Source: Hyphomicrobiales bacterium
GTDB taxonomy: Bacteria; Pseudomonadota; Alphaproteobacteria; Rhizobiales; Beijerinckiaceae
DNA length: 64,000 nucleotides
Assembly (NCBI GenBank): GCA_027484605.1
Contig: JAIXSR010000127.1
Span: 1 to 64,000 of the forward strand
Direction of reading: 5' to 3'
How positions within the stretch are numbered: the first letter of the stretch is position 1; each line of letters opens with the position of its first letter. The notes below the pieces were generated by a model. The model did no database searches, had not been told where the DNA came from, and worked only from the letters and a program-made list of their open reading frames with translations. Below are positions 40,180 through 50,228 of the stretch, one piece after another. A program made the translations under genes and the position numbers.

Positions 40180-42654
40180 TCAGGTTCCGCGCGGCTTGGC
40201 CCGCGTGGTGGGCAAGGCGCGGGCGGGCTCTTCCGGCCAGACATGCCGGGGATAACGACCGCGCATCTCCGTCCGGACATCGGCCCATGAGCCTCTCCAG
40301 AATCCCGGCAGATCCCGCGTGATCTGGATCGGCCGATGGGCCGGCGAGAGCAGTTCCAGCGTCAGCGGGAGCTTGCCATTGGCAATGGCGGGATGCTCGG
40401 CCAGGCCGAACAGTTCCTGGACGCGGATCGACAGGCTCGGCGCGAGATCCCCGTCATAGTGGATCGGGTGGGCCTGGCCGGTCGGTGCGAGGAAATGCGT
40501 CGGTGCCGCCGCATCGAGCGCCTGCCGGCGGCTATAGGGAACCAACATCTCGAGCGCCTCTCCCAGCAGGGCGGCGTCGATATCCGCAAGGCTGCGGGCG
40601 CGGCCCAGAAAGGGTTCGAGCCAGTCCGCCACCGTGGCGGCCAAACCGGTTTCGGAGAGATCGGGCCATTGATCCGGCTCGGCCTGCCGGAGAAACCCGA
40701 CCCGATCGCGCAGCTGGTTCTGCGCCTTGCTCCAGCCCAGCCGGTCGATACCACGGCGGACAGCGCCCGCCGCCAGGGCGGCGGCCACCGCCGGCCCGGG
40801 CTCCACGGGCAACACGCGGGATTCGAGCGCAAGGCCGAAAAGGCGCGTCACCGCGCGGCGCCGGAGGCTGCCGCTCGCCTCGTCCAGCGTGACCTGATCA
40901 AGCGTCTCGATCCTGCCGGCGAAGAGCGAGTCGATCTCCGCCCGGGTGATGGCGGCCGCTGCCGTGATGCGCGCCTGCGCCGCCCGGCCGGTGAGATCGG
41001 CCACGACGAGATACTCGGCGCGGGCCAGCGGATCGGCCGGGTCGAGGCCGGCCTGCCGGCCATTGGCGAGGCCGAACAGGCCATTGCCTCGCGCCTTGGC
41101 GATGCGGTCCGGAAAGGCCAGCGCCAGCAGCGTGCCCGGCGTGACCGGGATGGCATCCCCTGTCGCGGCCTCTGCGCTTGCTGGCAGGTACCGAAGCCAG
41201 CGTTCCGCCATGTCGATGACAGCGCGGGCCCGTGGCGCCCGGTCCGAGGGGAGGCGCCGCAGCCTTTCGGCAAGGTCGATGCCCTGCCCGCCGACGCCGC
41301 GCTCGCCGAGCAGGGCGGCGAGCCGTGCCGCATCCTGCCCGGCACCGCGCGCCGCGCCCTCCACGACAAGGCTGGCAAGCCGTGGCGCAAGCGGCAGGCG
41401 CCGGAGAAGGCGCCCATGCGGGGTGATGCCACCGGCCTCGTCCAGTGCGCCGAGGGCCTGCAATTGCCGCTCGGCCTCGGCCTGCGCACCGCGCGGCGGC
41501 GGGTCGAGCCAGCGCAGGCTTTCGGGTTCGGCGCCCCAATCGGCAACAGCCAGCCGCAGGCCCGAGAGATCGGCGTCCTGGATTTCCGGCCGGTCATAGG
41601 GAAGCAGGCCCTGATCCTGCGCTGCATCCCAGAGCCGGATGGCGATGCCCGGTTCGGTGCGGCCGGCACGTCCACGGCGCTGATCGGCTGCGGCCCGGCT
41701 GACCCGCACCGTTTCCAGCCGCGAGATGCCGAGATCGGGCTCGTAGCGCGGCACGCGACGAAGCCCGCTATCGATGACAACGCGCACGCCCTCGATGGTG
41801 ATCGAGGTCTCGGCGATGGATGTCGCCAGAACGATCTTCCGGCGCCCCGCCGGGGCCGGACGGATGGCGGCATCCTGCAAGGCCGGTTCCAGCGTGCCAT
41901 GCAACGGGCAGAGATCGATATCCGGCGACAGGCCACTTTCCGCAAGGCGCTGGCGGACGCCCTCGATCTCGCCCTGGCCCGGAAGGAAGGCCAGGATCGA
42001 GCCCGGCTCGCTGGCCATGGCTGCGCGGATGGCCGCCGCCATCTGGTCCTCGATCCGGCGGTCTGCCTCGCGGCCGCGATACAGGGTCTCGACCGGAAAG
42101 GCCCGCCCCTCGGAACGGATGACCGGCGCGCCTTCGAGAAAGGCCTGGATCCGCTGGTCGTCCAATGTGGCGGACATCACAAGCAGGCGCAGATCCGGGC
42201 GGAGGGCCGCCTGTGCATCGAGCGCCAGGGCGAGGCCCAGATCGGAATCGAGGGAACGCTCGTGGAATTCGTCAAAAAGGACGGCGGCAATCCCGTCCAG
42301 CGCGGGGTCGTCGAGAATCATCCGGGTGAAGACACCCTCGGTCACCACCAGAATGCGGGTCTCGCGGGAGGACCGGCTTTCCAGCCGGGTCCGCAGGCCG
42401 ACGCGGCGGCCCAGCGGCTCGCCCAGCTGCTGCGCCATGCGGGCTGCGGCGCCGCGCGCGGCAATCCGGCGCGGTTCCAGCACAAGGATCGTGCCGCCGG
42501 CGGTCCAGCTCTCGTCCATCAGCGCCAGGGGAACCCGGGTCGTCTTGCCGGCCCCGGGAGGTGCGACAAGGATCGCGCAGGCCCTTGCCGCGAGGACTGC
42601 CCGGATCTCCGGCAGCACCCCGTCAATCGGCAGGGCCAGGCCTAGCAAGCTCAC
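40180..42654 (-). CDS. hrpB: ATP-dependent RNA helicase HrpB
   Basis: 824 residues of the DExH/DEAH family. Motif I is APPGAGKTTRVPL (~32-44), motif II LFDEFHERSLDSDLG, motif III MSATLDD, motif V TSIAETSITIEGVRVVIDSG and motif VI QRRGRAGRTEPGIAIRLW. The HrpB-specific C-terminal domain follows, ending with the PxxVWPEEPA-like tail (RYPRHVWPEEPARALP). Its cellular substrate is uncertain in bacteria. Its start overlaps the ugd stop by 4 bp. Confidence 0.95.
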   Translation of the reverse strand: MSLLGLALPIDGVLPEIRAVLAARACAILVAPPGAGKTTRVPLALMDESWTAGGTILVLEPRRIAARGAAARMAQQLGEPLGRRVGLRTRLESRSSRETRILVVTEGVFTRMILDDPALDGIAAVLFDEFHERSLDSDLGLALALDAQAALRPDLRLLVMSATLDDQRIQAFLEGAPVIRSEGRAFPVETLYRGREADRRIEDQMAAAIRAAMASEPGSILAFLPGQGEIEGVRQRLAESGLSPDIDLCPLHGTLEPALQDAAIRPAPAGRRKIVLATSIAETSITIEGVRVVIDSGLRRVPRYEPDLGISRLETVRVSRAAADQRRGRAGRTEPGIAIRLWDAAQDQGLLPYDRPEIQDADLSGLRLAVADWGAEPESLRWLDPPPRGAQAEAERQLQALGALDEAGGITPHGRLLRRLPLAPRLASLVVEGAARGAGQDAARLAALLGERGVGGQGIDLAERLRRLPSDRAPRARAVIDMAERWLRYLPASAEAATGDAIPVTPGTLLALAFPDRIAKARGNGLFGLANGRQAGLDPADPLARAEYLVVADLTGRAAQARITAAAAITRAEIDSLFAGRIETLDQVTLDEASGSLRRRAVTRLFGLALESRVLPVEPGPAVAAALAAGAVRRGIDRLGWSKAQNQLRDRVGFLRQAEPDQWPDLSETGLAATVADWLEPFLGRARSLADIDAALLGEALEMLVPYSRRQALDAAAPTHFLAPTGQAHPIHYDGDLAPSLSIRVQELFGLAEHPAIANGKLPLTLELLSPAHRPIQITRDLPGFWRGSWADVRTEMRGRYPRHVWPEEPARALPTTRAKPRGT

Positions 42655-43955
42655 CCGCGGCCCACCGAGACATAGACGAAGCCCTTGGCCTGCATCTCGT
42701 CCGGCCGGTAGATGTTGCGCAGATCGACCATGAGCGGCGCCTTCATCGCGGCACCGATACGGCCGAGATCAAGCGCGCGGAACTGGTCCCATTCCGTGAC
42801 GATGACGAGGATATCCGCCCCTTCGACGCAGGCATAGGCATTGTCGGCATAGTCGATGCCGGACAGGACCTGCCGGGCCTGTTCCATGCTCTCGGGATCA
42901 TAGGCGCGGATCGTCGCGCCCGCGGCCTGCAGCTTGCCGATGATCTCGATGGAGGGTGCGTCGCGCATGTCATCCGTGTTGGGCTTGAAGGCGAGGCCCA
43001 GCATCGCCACGCGCTTGCCCTTCACATCGCCACCCGCCGCCGCGATGACCTTGTCGGCCATGGCGCGCTTGCGCTCATCATTGACGCGGGCCACCGTCTC
43101 GACGATCCGGGTCGGTGCGCCGGCTTCCTGCGCGGTGCGGATCAGCGCCAGCGTGTCCTTCGGGAAGCAGGAGCCGCCATAGCCCGGGCCGGCATGCAGG
43201 AACTTGTTGCCGATCCGATTGTCGAGCCCGATGCCGCGCGCCACTTCCTGCACATTGGCCCCGACCTTCTCGCAGAGATCCGCCATCTCGTTGATGAAGG
43301 TGATCTTGGTGGCGAGGAAGGCATTGGCGGCATACTTGATCAGTTCGGAGGTCCGCCGCCCGGTGAAGAGGATGGGCGACTGGTTGAGATAAAGCGGACG
43401 ATAGACCTCGTTCATCACGGGCTTCGCACGCTCGTCCTCGAGCCCGATCACGATGCGGTCCGGGCGTTTGAAATCACCGATCGCGGCGCCTTCGCGCAGG
43501 AATTCCGGATTGGAGACCACTGCGATATCGGAATCCGGCCGGCGCTCGCGGATGATGCGCTCGACCTCGTCACCGGTTCCCACGGGCACGGTCGATTTTG
43601 TGACGATGACCGTGAAACCGGAGAGTGCATCCGCGATCTCGCGGGCAGCATCGAAGACATAGGTCAGGTCGGCATGGCCATCGCCGCGCCGCGAGGGCGT
43701 GCCGACCGCGATGAAGACCGCATCGGCCTCTTGGACGGCCCTCGACAGATCCGTGGCGAAGAAGAGATGCCCGTCACGGACATTCTTCGCGACCAGCTGG
43801 TCGAGCCCGGGCTCGTAGATCGGCATGATGCCGTTCTCGAGGGCCGCGATCTTGCCGGTATCCTTGTCGATGCAGGTGACGACATGGCCGAAATCCGCGA
43901 GGCATGCGCCCGAAACGAGCCCGACATAGCCGGAGCCGATCATCGCAATCTTCAT
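42651..43955 (-). CDS. ugd: UDP-glucose 6-dehydrogenase
   Basis: 434 residues of the UDP-glucose/GDP-mannose dehydrogenase family. N-terminal Rossmann IGSGYVGLVSGACLADFGHVV, catalytic Cys in GPGYGGSCFPKDTLAL (~260), and C-terminal NAD-sugar domain LGLAFKPNTDDMRDAPS. It makes UDP-glucuronate by two successive oxidations for surface polysaccharide or lipid glycosylation. No glycosyltransferase genes are adjacent. It is first in a ugd-hrpB pair. Confidence 0.96.
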   Translation of the reverse strand: MKIAMIGSGYVGLVSGACLADFGHVVTCIDKDTGKIAALENGIMPIYEPGLDQLVAKNVRDGHLFFATDLSRAVQEADAVFIAVGTPSRRGDGHADLTYVFDAAREIADALSGFTVIVTKSTVPVGTGDEVERIIRERRPDSDIAVVSNPEFLREGAAIGDFKRPDRIVIGLEDERAKPVMNEVYRPLYLNQSPILFTGRRTSELIKYAANAFLATKITFINEMADLCEKVGANVQEVARGIGLDNRIGNKFLHAGPGYGGSCFPKDTLALIRTAQEAGAPTRIVETVARVNDERKRAMADKVIAAAGGDVKGKRVAMLGLAFKPNTDDMRDAPSIEIIGKLQAAGATIRAYDPESMEQARQVLSGIDYADNAYACVEGADILVIVTEWDQFRALDLGRIGAAMKAPLMVDLRNIYRPDEMQAKGFVYVSVGRG

Positions 43956-44040
43956 GGGAGAGGTCCCCGTGCGCCAAAAAGATGCCTCTCCCTAGAACAT
44001 GGCGCGCCAAAGTGGAAACCGGTTTTTGGCGGGTCGGCGC

Positions 44041-44070
44041 AAAAACGCCCGTGACTGCCCGTGCAGGGCG
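44041..44070 (-). terminator. Terminator of maeB
   Basis: On the minus strand, just past the maeB stop, CGCCC...GGGCG arms (extendable with a bulge) are followed by five T. It lies before the ugd promoter region. Confidence 0.6.
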
Positions 44071-44074
44071 GGGG

Positions 44075-46360
44075 CTAGCCCCCGACGCCGAAGGCCGCGA
44101 GCGTCGCCATGTTGACCAGATCCGTGTCCTTGGCGTTGATCGGGACGATCTGGACCGCGCGGTCAAAACCGACGAGGAGCGGGCCAATCACGGTGGAACC
44201 GCCCAGTTCCTGCAACATCTTGGTCGCGATGGCGGCGGAATGGAAGGCTGGCATGACCAGCACATTGGCCGGACCCGACAGGCGGCAGAACGGATAGGCC
44301 GACATGATCTCCGGATTGAGCGCGACATCCGCGCCCATTTCCCCGTCATACTCGAAATCGACCCGCTGCTTGTCGAGCAGCTTCACCGCCTCGCGCACCC
44401 GCTCAGACCGTTCCGCGCCCGGATTGCCGAAGGTGGAAAAGGCGAGCAGGGCGACGCGTGGCTGGTAGCCGAGGCGCCGGGCCGCGCCCGCCGCCTCGAT
44501 CGCGATGCCGGCCAGTTCCTCGGCGGTCGGCATTTCATGGACGGCCGTGTCGGCCACCAGCACGGTACGGCCGCGGGCGAGCACCAGGCTCATCCCGATG
44601 GCCGTGTGGCCGGGTTTCACATCGATGACCTTGCGGATATCGGCCAGGGCGGCGGAATAGTTCCGGGTGACCCCCGTGATCATGGCATCGGCATCGCCGA
44701 GCGCCACCATCGACGCCGCGAAATGGTTGCGGTCGTTGTTGATCATCCGCTGGCAGTCACGGAACAGATAGCCCTCGCGCTGCAGCCGCTCGTACAGGAA
44801 CTGCGCATAGCTCGCATTGCGCGTCGAGAGGCGGGCATTGTGGATCTCGATGCCGGGCTTCAACTCGATGCCGGCGCTTTCCGCCGCCGCCTTCACGCGT
44901 TCCTCGCGCCCGACAAGGACAGCCGTGCCCAGCCCCTGCGTGACGAAGCTGACCGCCGCACGGATGACCGGTTCTTCCTCGCCCTCGGCGAAGACCACGC
45001 GCTTCTGCCGCCGCCGGACCTGCTCGAACACGCGCGAGAGCACGCCGGCCACGGGATCGCGCCGTGCGGACAGCGAGAGTTCATAGGCCTCGATGCTCTT
45101 GAGCGGCTTGCGCGCGACGCCGGTTTCCATCGCGGCCTGGGCCACGGCGCCGGAGACGCGGGCCATCAGCCGGGGATCGAACGGGACGGGGATGATGTAT
45201 TCCCGGCCGAAACGGGGCCGGGAGCCGGCATAGGCCGCAGCCACCTCATCCGGCACGTCTTCCCGCGCGAGGACCGCGAGCGCCCGCGCCGCGGCGATCT
45301 TCATCTCCATGTTGATCGTGGTGGCCTGCACGTCGAGCGCACCCCGGAAAAGATAGGGGAAGCCGAGCACATTGTTGACCTGGTTCGGATAATCCGAACG
45401 GCCGGTCGCCATGATCGCATCATCGCGGATCTCGGCCACTTCCTCCGGGGTGATTTCCGGATCGGGATTGGCCATGGCGAAGATGATCGGGTTCGGCGCC
45501 ATCGAGGCGATCATGTCGCGCGTCAGGGCCCCCTTCTGCGACAGGCCGAAAATGGCATCCGCGCCGGCAAGCGCCTCGGCGAGGCTCCGCCGGTCCGTCT
45601 TGACGGCATGGGCGGATTTCCACTGGTTCATGCCTTCCTTGCGGCCCTGATAGATCACGCCCTTGGTATCGCAAAGCATGACATTGTCGGGCTTGAAGCC
45701 CATGGCTTTCAGCAATTCGACGCAGGCAATCCCGGCGGCGCCGGCGCCATTGACGACGAGGCGGGTGGAATGGATGTCGCGCCCGGTCAGTTCCAGCGCG
45801 TTGAGCAGCCCGGCCGCGGCGATGATCGCGGTGCCATGCTGGTCATCGTGGAAGACCGGAATATCCATCAGCTCCTTGAGCCGCTGCTCGATGATGAAGC
45901 ATTCCGGAGCCTTGATATCCTCGAGATTGATGCCGCCGAAGGAAGGGCCGAGATACCGCACCGCATTGATGAAGGCGTCCGGATCCTCGGTATCGACCTC
46001 GAGATCGATCGAATCGATATCGGCGAAGCGCTTGAACAGGACGGCCTTGCCTTCCATGACCGGCTTCGAGGCCAGCGCGCCGAGATTGCCCAGGCCGAGA
46101 ATGGCCGTGCCGTTCGAGATCACGGCGACCATGTTGCCGCGGGCGGTGTAGTCGAAGGCCGCGGCCGGATTCTCGGCAATCGCCTTGACCGGAACGGCAA
46201 CCCCCGGGGAATAGGCCAGCGAGAGATCGCGCTGGGTGGCCATCGGCTTGGTCGGAACGATCTCGAGCTTGCCGGGCTTGCCACGCGAATGGAAGTCGAG
46301 GGCTTCCTGATCGGTGAAGGTGGGACGCGAACGGCCTTTTTTGTCTTTTTGGGTCGGCAT
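44075..46360 (-). CDS. maeB: NADP-dependent malic enzyme with phosphotransacetylase-like domain
   Basis: 761 residues. The malic-enzyme half (1-~430) has [12 protein letters not shown], the Lys/Asp metal-substrate site in [20 protein letters not shown] and Rossmann [15 protein letters not shown]. The C-terminal ~320 residues resemble phosphate acetyltransferase ([33 protein letters not shown]), usually regulatory in MaeB. It decarboxylates malate to pyruvate with NADPH formation. It is divergent from mutS, a known alphaproteobacterial neighbourhood. Confidence 0.96.
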   Translation of the reverse strand: MPTQKDKKGRSRPTFTDQEALDFHSRGKPGKLEIVPTKPMATQRDLSLAYSPGVAVPVKAIAENPAAAFDYTARGNMVAVISNGTAILGLGNLGALASKPVMEGKAVLFKRFADIDSIDLEVDTEDPDAFINAVRYLGPSFGGINLEDIKAPECFIIEQRLKELMDIPVFHDDQHGTAIIAAAGLLNALELTGRDIHSTRLVVNGAGAAGIACVELLKAMGFKPDNVMLCDTKGVIYQGRKEGMNQWKSAHAVKTDRRSLAEALAGADAIFGLSQKGALTRDMIASMAPNPIIFAMANPDPEITPEEVAEIRDDAIMATGRSDYPNQVNNVLGFPYLFRGALDVQATTINMEMKIAAARALAVLAREDVPDEVAAAYAGSRPRFGREYIIPVPFDPRLMARVSGAVAQAAMETGVARKPLKSIEAYELSLSARRDPVAGVLSRVFEQVRRRQKRVVFAEGEEEPVIRAAVSFVTQGLGTAVLVGREERVKAAAESAGIELKPGIEIHNARLSTRNASYAQFLYERLQREGYLFRDCQRMINNDRNHFAASMVALGDADAMITGVTRNYSAALADIRKVIDVKPGHTAIGMSLVLARGRTVLVADTAVHEMPTAEELAGIAIEAAGAARRLGYQPRVALLAFSTFGNPGAERSERVREAVKLLDKQRVDFEYDGEMGADVALNPEIMSAYPFCRLSGPANVLVMPAFHSAAIATKMLQELGGSTVIGPLLVGFDRAVQIVPINAKDTDLVNMATLAAFGVGG

Positions 46361-46550
46361 TGGAACAATCTTACAAATTTTGCAGTGCGGCGGGACGAAA
46401 ATTGCTCAAATGAGCGCGGGGTGGTCGACCCTAGGTGTGTTGTCCCCAATGCTCAACCCGGTTTGTGCCCAAAAATCGGTCTCCTCCGTCGAAATCTTCC
46501 GGACCCCATGCTAGTCACAAGACCCCTCGCTGCGAGTGCCGTGACCCGTC

Positions 46551-49274
46551 ATGCGTGATCCCGCCTTCGATCCCCCCCAGGAGCCGTTCCGGGGCCCGAC
46601 GCCCGAAGAGGCGGCGCGGGCGACGCCGTCCATGGCGCAGTATCTCGAGATCAAGGCGCATCATCCGGATTGCCTGCTTTTCTACCGGATGGGCGATTTC
46701 TACGAATTGTTTTTCCAGGATGCCGAGATGGCCTCGCGCACGCTCGGCATCGTGCTGACGAAACGCGGCAAGCATGGCGGCATGGATATCCCCATGTGCG
46801 GCGTGCCGGTGGTGCGGTCCGACGAATATCTCCAGCGCCTGATCGCGGCCGGCCACAGGGTCGCGGTCTGCGAGCAGATGGAGGACCCGGCGGAAGCCCG
46901 CAAGCGCGGCTCCAAGGCCGTCGTCCACCGCGATGTCGTGCGCATCGTCACGCCCGGCACCATCACCGAGGACGGGCTGCTGGATGCCAGGCGGGCCAAT
47001 ATCCTCGCGGCCCTGTCGCGGCAGAAGCGGTCGTCAGGCGGGCATGATTATGCGATCGCGGCGGTCGATATCTCCACCGGAGAATGCCACATCGCCCCGG
47101 TTCCACTGGCCGATCTGGCGGGAGAACTGGCGCGGCTCGACCCGTCCGAACTGCTGGTTCCCGATGCGATCCGCGACGACGAGGCCTGCACGACGCTGTT
47201 CCAGTCGATCCGCGCTGCCGTGACGCGGCTGGCCCGCGACGGGTTCGACCCGGCTTCGGCCGAGCGGCGGATCGAGAGCCATTTCGGCGTGGCGACGCTC
47301 GAGGCCTTCGGGGATTTCTCGCCCGCCGAGCTTTCCGCCTTCGCAGCGATCCTCACCTATCTCGACCGGACCCAGCGCGGCCAGACCGTGCCGCTGCAGC
47401 CCCCGCGCCGCAGCCTTTCGGGGCAATCGATGCTCATCGATGCCGCCACCCGCGCGAATCTCGAACTGATGCGCACGCTCGGGGGCCGGCGCGAGGGCAG
47501 CCTGCTCGCCACGATCGATCGCACGGTCTCTGCCGGCGGCGGGCGGTTGCTGGCGCAATGGCTGGCCGCGCCGCTGACGGATCTCGAGGCCATCCGGCAG
47601 CGCCATGCCGCCCTTGCCGAATTCGTCGCGCGGCCGGATCTGCGGACAAACCTGCGCGAACGTCTGCGCGGCCTGCCCGATATGCCCCGCGCCCTGACGC
47701 GGCTGGCGCTGGATCGCGCCGGCCCGCGTGATCTCGCCGCCATGGCGCAGGGCATCCGCCTCGCCGGGGAGATCGGCACCCTCCTGCTGACAGATCTCGA
47801 CGGGGCCGGCCTGATCGGGCAATGCCGCAACCAGTTGCTGTCGACGCCGGTGGAGGTGGGCGATCATCTCGCCTTCGCGCTCAAGGACGAGTTGCCCCTG
47901 CAGAAGCGCGATGGTGGCTTCATCCGGGCCGGTTATGACGCGGTGCTGGACGAATTCCATGCCCTGCGGGACAATTCCCGCGCGGTGGTGGCCGGCCTGC
48001 AGGGCCGCTATATCGAGGAAACCACCTGCCGGCAGCTGAAGATCAAGCATAATTCGATGCTTGGCTATTTCGTCGAGGTGCCGCAGGCCGCGGGCGAACG
48101 GATGCTTCAGGCGCCGTTCAATGCGGTCTTCGTCCATCGGCAGACCATGGCCGGCGCAATGCGCTTTGCCACGGCGGAACTCTCGACGCTGGAGCACCGG
48201 ATCGGCGAGGCCTCCGGCAAGGCGCTGCAGCGCGAACTCGACCATTTCGCCAGTTTCGCCGAGGAGCTGGGCAGCGTGGCGGTGCGGATCCTCGCGGCGG
48301 CAGAGGCGCTGGCGCGGCTTGACGTGCTGGCCAGCCTGGCCGAGCTCGCCGAGCGCGAGGGCTGGTCGCAGCCGCAGATGAGCGAGGATTGCGCCTTCGA
48401 GATCGTCGGCGGGCGGCATCCCGTGGTGGAGCAGGCTGTCCGGGCCGAAGGCGGGTCCTTCATTGCCAATCATTGCCGGCTGAGCCCCGATCCCGGCGCC
48501 AGCGCCGGGCGCATCCTGCTGGTGACCGGCGCGAACATGGCCGGCAAATCGACCTATCTGCGCCAGAACGCGCTGATCGCGGTGCTGGCGCAGGCGGGCA
48601 GCTTCGTGCCGGCCGACGAGGCCCGGATCGGCATTGTCGACCGGCTCTTCAGCCGCGTCGGCGCGGCGGATGACCTGGCACGCGGGCGCTCGACCTTCAT
48701 GGTCGAGATGGTCGAGACCGCCGCCATCCTCAACCAGGCCGGGCCGCGCGCGCTGGTCATTCTCGACGAGATCGGACGCGGCACCGCCACCTATGACGGG
48801 CTGTCGATTGCCTGGGCGGCGATCGAGCATCTCCATGACCAGAACCGCTGCCGGGCCCTGTTCGCGACGCATTTCCACGAATTGACCGGCCTCGGCAGCA
48901 AGCTGCCGCGCCTCCATCCCGTCACGATGAAGGTTGCGGCCTATCGCGGCGACGTGGTGTTCCTGCACGAGGTGATCCCGGGCGCGGCGGACCGTTCCTA
49001 TGGCATCCAGGTGGCGAAGCTGGCCGGCCTGCCGGCACCCGTGGTCCGCCGGGCGGCAGCGCTCCTGTCGGAACTCGAACGCGCGGACCGTGCGAGCCCG
49101 ATGGCGAAGCTGATCGACGACCTGCCGCTTTTCCAGCGCCCGGTGCCGGAGGCCGAGCCGGAGGAGGATGCCGTCCGGACGTTGCTGGCAGAGATCCGGC
49201 CGGACGAGCTGAGCCCGCGCGAGGCGCTCGAATGGATCTACCGGCTTGTCGAGGCGGGGCGGAAACCGGGCTGA
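46551..49274 (+). CDS. mutS: DNA mismatch repair protein MutS
   Basis: 907 residues. The N-terminal mismatch domain has the Phe-x-Glu motif (LLFYRMGDFYELFFQDA, ~45), then connector, core, clamp and ATPase domains with Walker A TGANMAGKSTYLRQ, the DDLARGRSTFMVEM signature, Walker B VILDEIGRGTATYDG and ATHFHEL. It detects mispairs and recruits MutL. It is monocistronic, in a 190-bp divergent spacer with maeB. Confidence 0.98.
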   Translation: MRDPAFDPPQEPFRGPTPEEAARATPSMAQYLEIKAHHPDCLLFYRMGDFYELFFQDAEMASRTLGIVLTKRGKHGGMDIPMCGVPVVRSDEYLQRLIAAGHRVAVCEQMEDPAEARKRGSKAVVHRDVVRIVTPGTITEDGLLDARRANILAALSRQKRSSGGHDYAIAAVDISTGECHIAPVPLADLAGELARLDPSELLVPDAIRDDEACTTLFQSIRAAVTRLARDGFDPASAERRIESHFGVATLEAFGDFSPAELSAFAAILTYLDRTQRGQTVPLQPPRRSLSGQSMLIDAATRANLELMRTLGGRREGSLLATIDRTVSAGGGRLLAQWLAAPLTDLEAIRQRHAALAEFVARPDLRTNLRERLRGLPDMPRALTRLALDRAGPRDLAAMAQGIRLAGEIGTLLLTDLDGAGLIGQCRNQLLSTPVEVGDHLAFALKDELPLQKRDGGFIRAGYDAVLDEFHALRDNSRAVVAGLQGRYIEETTCRQLKIKHNSMLGYFVEVPQAAGERMLQAPFNAVFVHRQTMAGAMRFATAELSTLEHRIGEASGKALQRELDHFASFAEELGSVAVRILAAAEALARLDVLASLAELAEREGWSQPQMSEDCAFEIVGGRHPVVEQAVRAEGGSFIANHCRLSPDPGASAGRILLVTGANMAGKSTYLRQNALIAVLAQAGSFVPADEARIGIVDRLFSRVGAADDLARGRSTFMVEMVETAAILNQAGPRALVILDEIGRGTATYDGLSIAWAAIEHLHDQNRCRALFATHFHELTGLGSKLPRLHPVTMKVAAYRGDVVFLHEVIPGAADRSYGIQVAKLAGLPAPVVRRAAALLSELERADRASPMAKLIDDLPLFQRPVPEAEPEEDAVRTLLAEIRPDELSPREALEWIYRLVEAGRKPG

Positions 49275-49292
49275 TGAGCCTGGCCCGCCGCT

Positions 49293-50072
49293 CTAGCGGC
49301 GGCGGAGCAGGACCAGCGCGCCGTTCCAGGCGAGGCAGGCCGCGAGCCCGACGGCAAGGGCCGGATAGGAACCGAGTGGCGCGACGAGCCATCCGGCAAG
49401 GGCCAGGGCCAGGGCGAAGCCCATCAACCCCGGCAGGCCGCTGGCGATCACCGCCACGGTCGGGGCCCCGCCGATCCGCGGCTGCAGGATGGCGACAAGG
49501 CTCGACAGGACGATCGGGAAGACCGTCAGCAGGCCGGACAGCGAGGGGCCAAGCGTCCAGGACAGGCCGGTGACGGTGGCCACGAGGGTGCCGACCGCCA
49601 GCGCCCGGAGCGGAATGGCAAACCAGGGCCGTGGCGGAGCGACAATCCGGTCATTCGAGAGGAAGGGCCGGACAAGGCGGATCAGCAGCGGATAGACGAC
49701 AAGGCTGGCCGCCAAAGCGAGCGGAAAGCTCCAGGGCAGGCGCTGCAGCACGAGGGCGATCAGCGCCCAGCCCGACAGGCTGAGCAGCAGGCTTGGCAGG
49801 GTCGCGAAGCGCTGCGCGGCATGGGCATAGATCAGGCAATAGATGCCGGTGGCGATATTGGTCACGAGCGCGCCGAGCAGGGCGCCCTCGATGAAGGCGG
49901 GTGGATGCTCGGCCGCGAGAAAGGCAAGGGCCGGGCCCGCCGAGATGGGCAGTGTGGCGAGCATGGCGGCGAGGAAAGGCCGCGAGCGCTCGGCAAGGAC
50001 CGATGTCGAGACGACGATCAGGGCTGCGGTGGCCATCTTGGCCCCCAGCAGGAGAAGCGAATGGAGAATCAT
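49293..50072 (-). CDS. Integral membrane protein of unknown function
   Basis: 259 residues with roughly eight hydrophobic segments that appear as two similar halves (KMATAALIVVSTSVLAERSRPFLAAMLATLPISAGPALAF, then ALAVGTLVATVTGLSWTLGPSLSGLLTVFPIVLSSLVAI). The pattern of a Pro/Ser/Gly-rich re-entrant-like stretch after helix 2 in each half suggests an internal-repeat transporter. No family can be named. It converges with mutS (18 bp) and is divergent from mbfA. Confidence 0.75.
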   Translation of the reverse strand: MILHSLLLLGAKMATAALIVVSTSVLAERSRPFLAAMLATLPISAGPALAFLAAEHPPAFIEGALLGALVTNIATGIYCLIYAHAAQRFATLPSLLLSLSGWALIALVLQRLPWSFPLALAASLVVYPLLIRLVRPFLSNDRIVAPPRPWFAIPLRALAVGTLVATVTGLSWTLGPSLSGLLTVFPIVLSSLVAILQPRIGGAPTVAVIASGLPGLMGFALALALAGWLVAPLGSYPALAVGLAACLAWNGALVLLRRR

Positions 50073-50198
50073 CGGAACTGCCTGGTTGCGCCTTCCTAGC
50101 GCAAGCCGGCGCCAAGGTCAGCGCCCCGGGACAGGAAAAGTCCTTCCCCGAACCGGAGCCGGCCTGCCGGCGCTTGCATCCCGGCGCTGATTGACTAT

Positions 50199-50215
50199 TT
50201 TAGAATCATTCCAAA
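50199..50215. promoter_or_regulatory. Irr/ICE-type iron control element before mbfA
   Basis: TTTAGAATCATTCCAAA is an imperfect 17-bp palindrome (7 of 8 arm positions) matching the rhizobial iron control element TTTAGAAnnnTTCTAAA as I recall it. It lies 13 bp before the mbfA start and follows TTGACT (50191), so a bound Irr dimer would cover the promoter. Confidence 0.65.
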
Positions 50216-50228
50216 CAAGGATTGCGCC

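Noticed and set aside
49285-49302. Inverted repeat CCGCCGCT/AGCGGCGG as a terminator between mutS and the membrane protein
   Set aside because: Two-base loop, no T-tract on either strand and overlap with a stop codon; not convincing.
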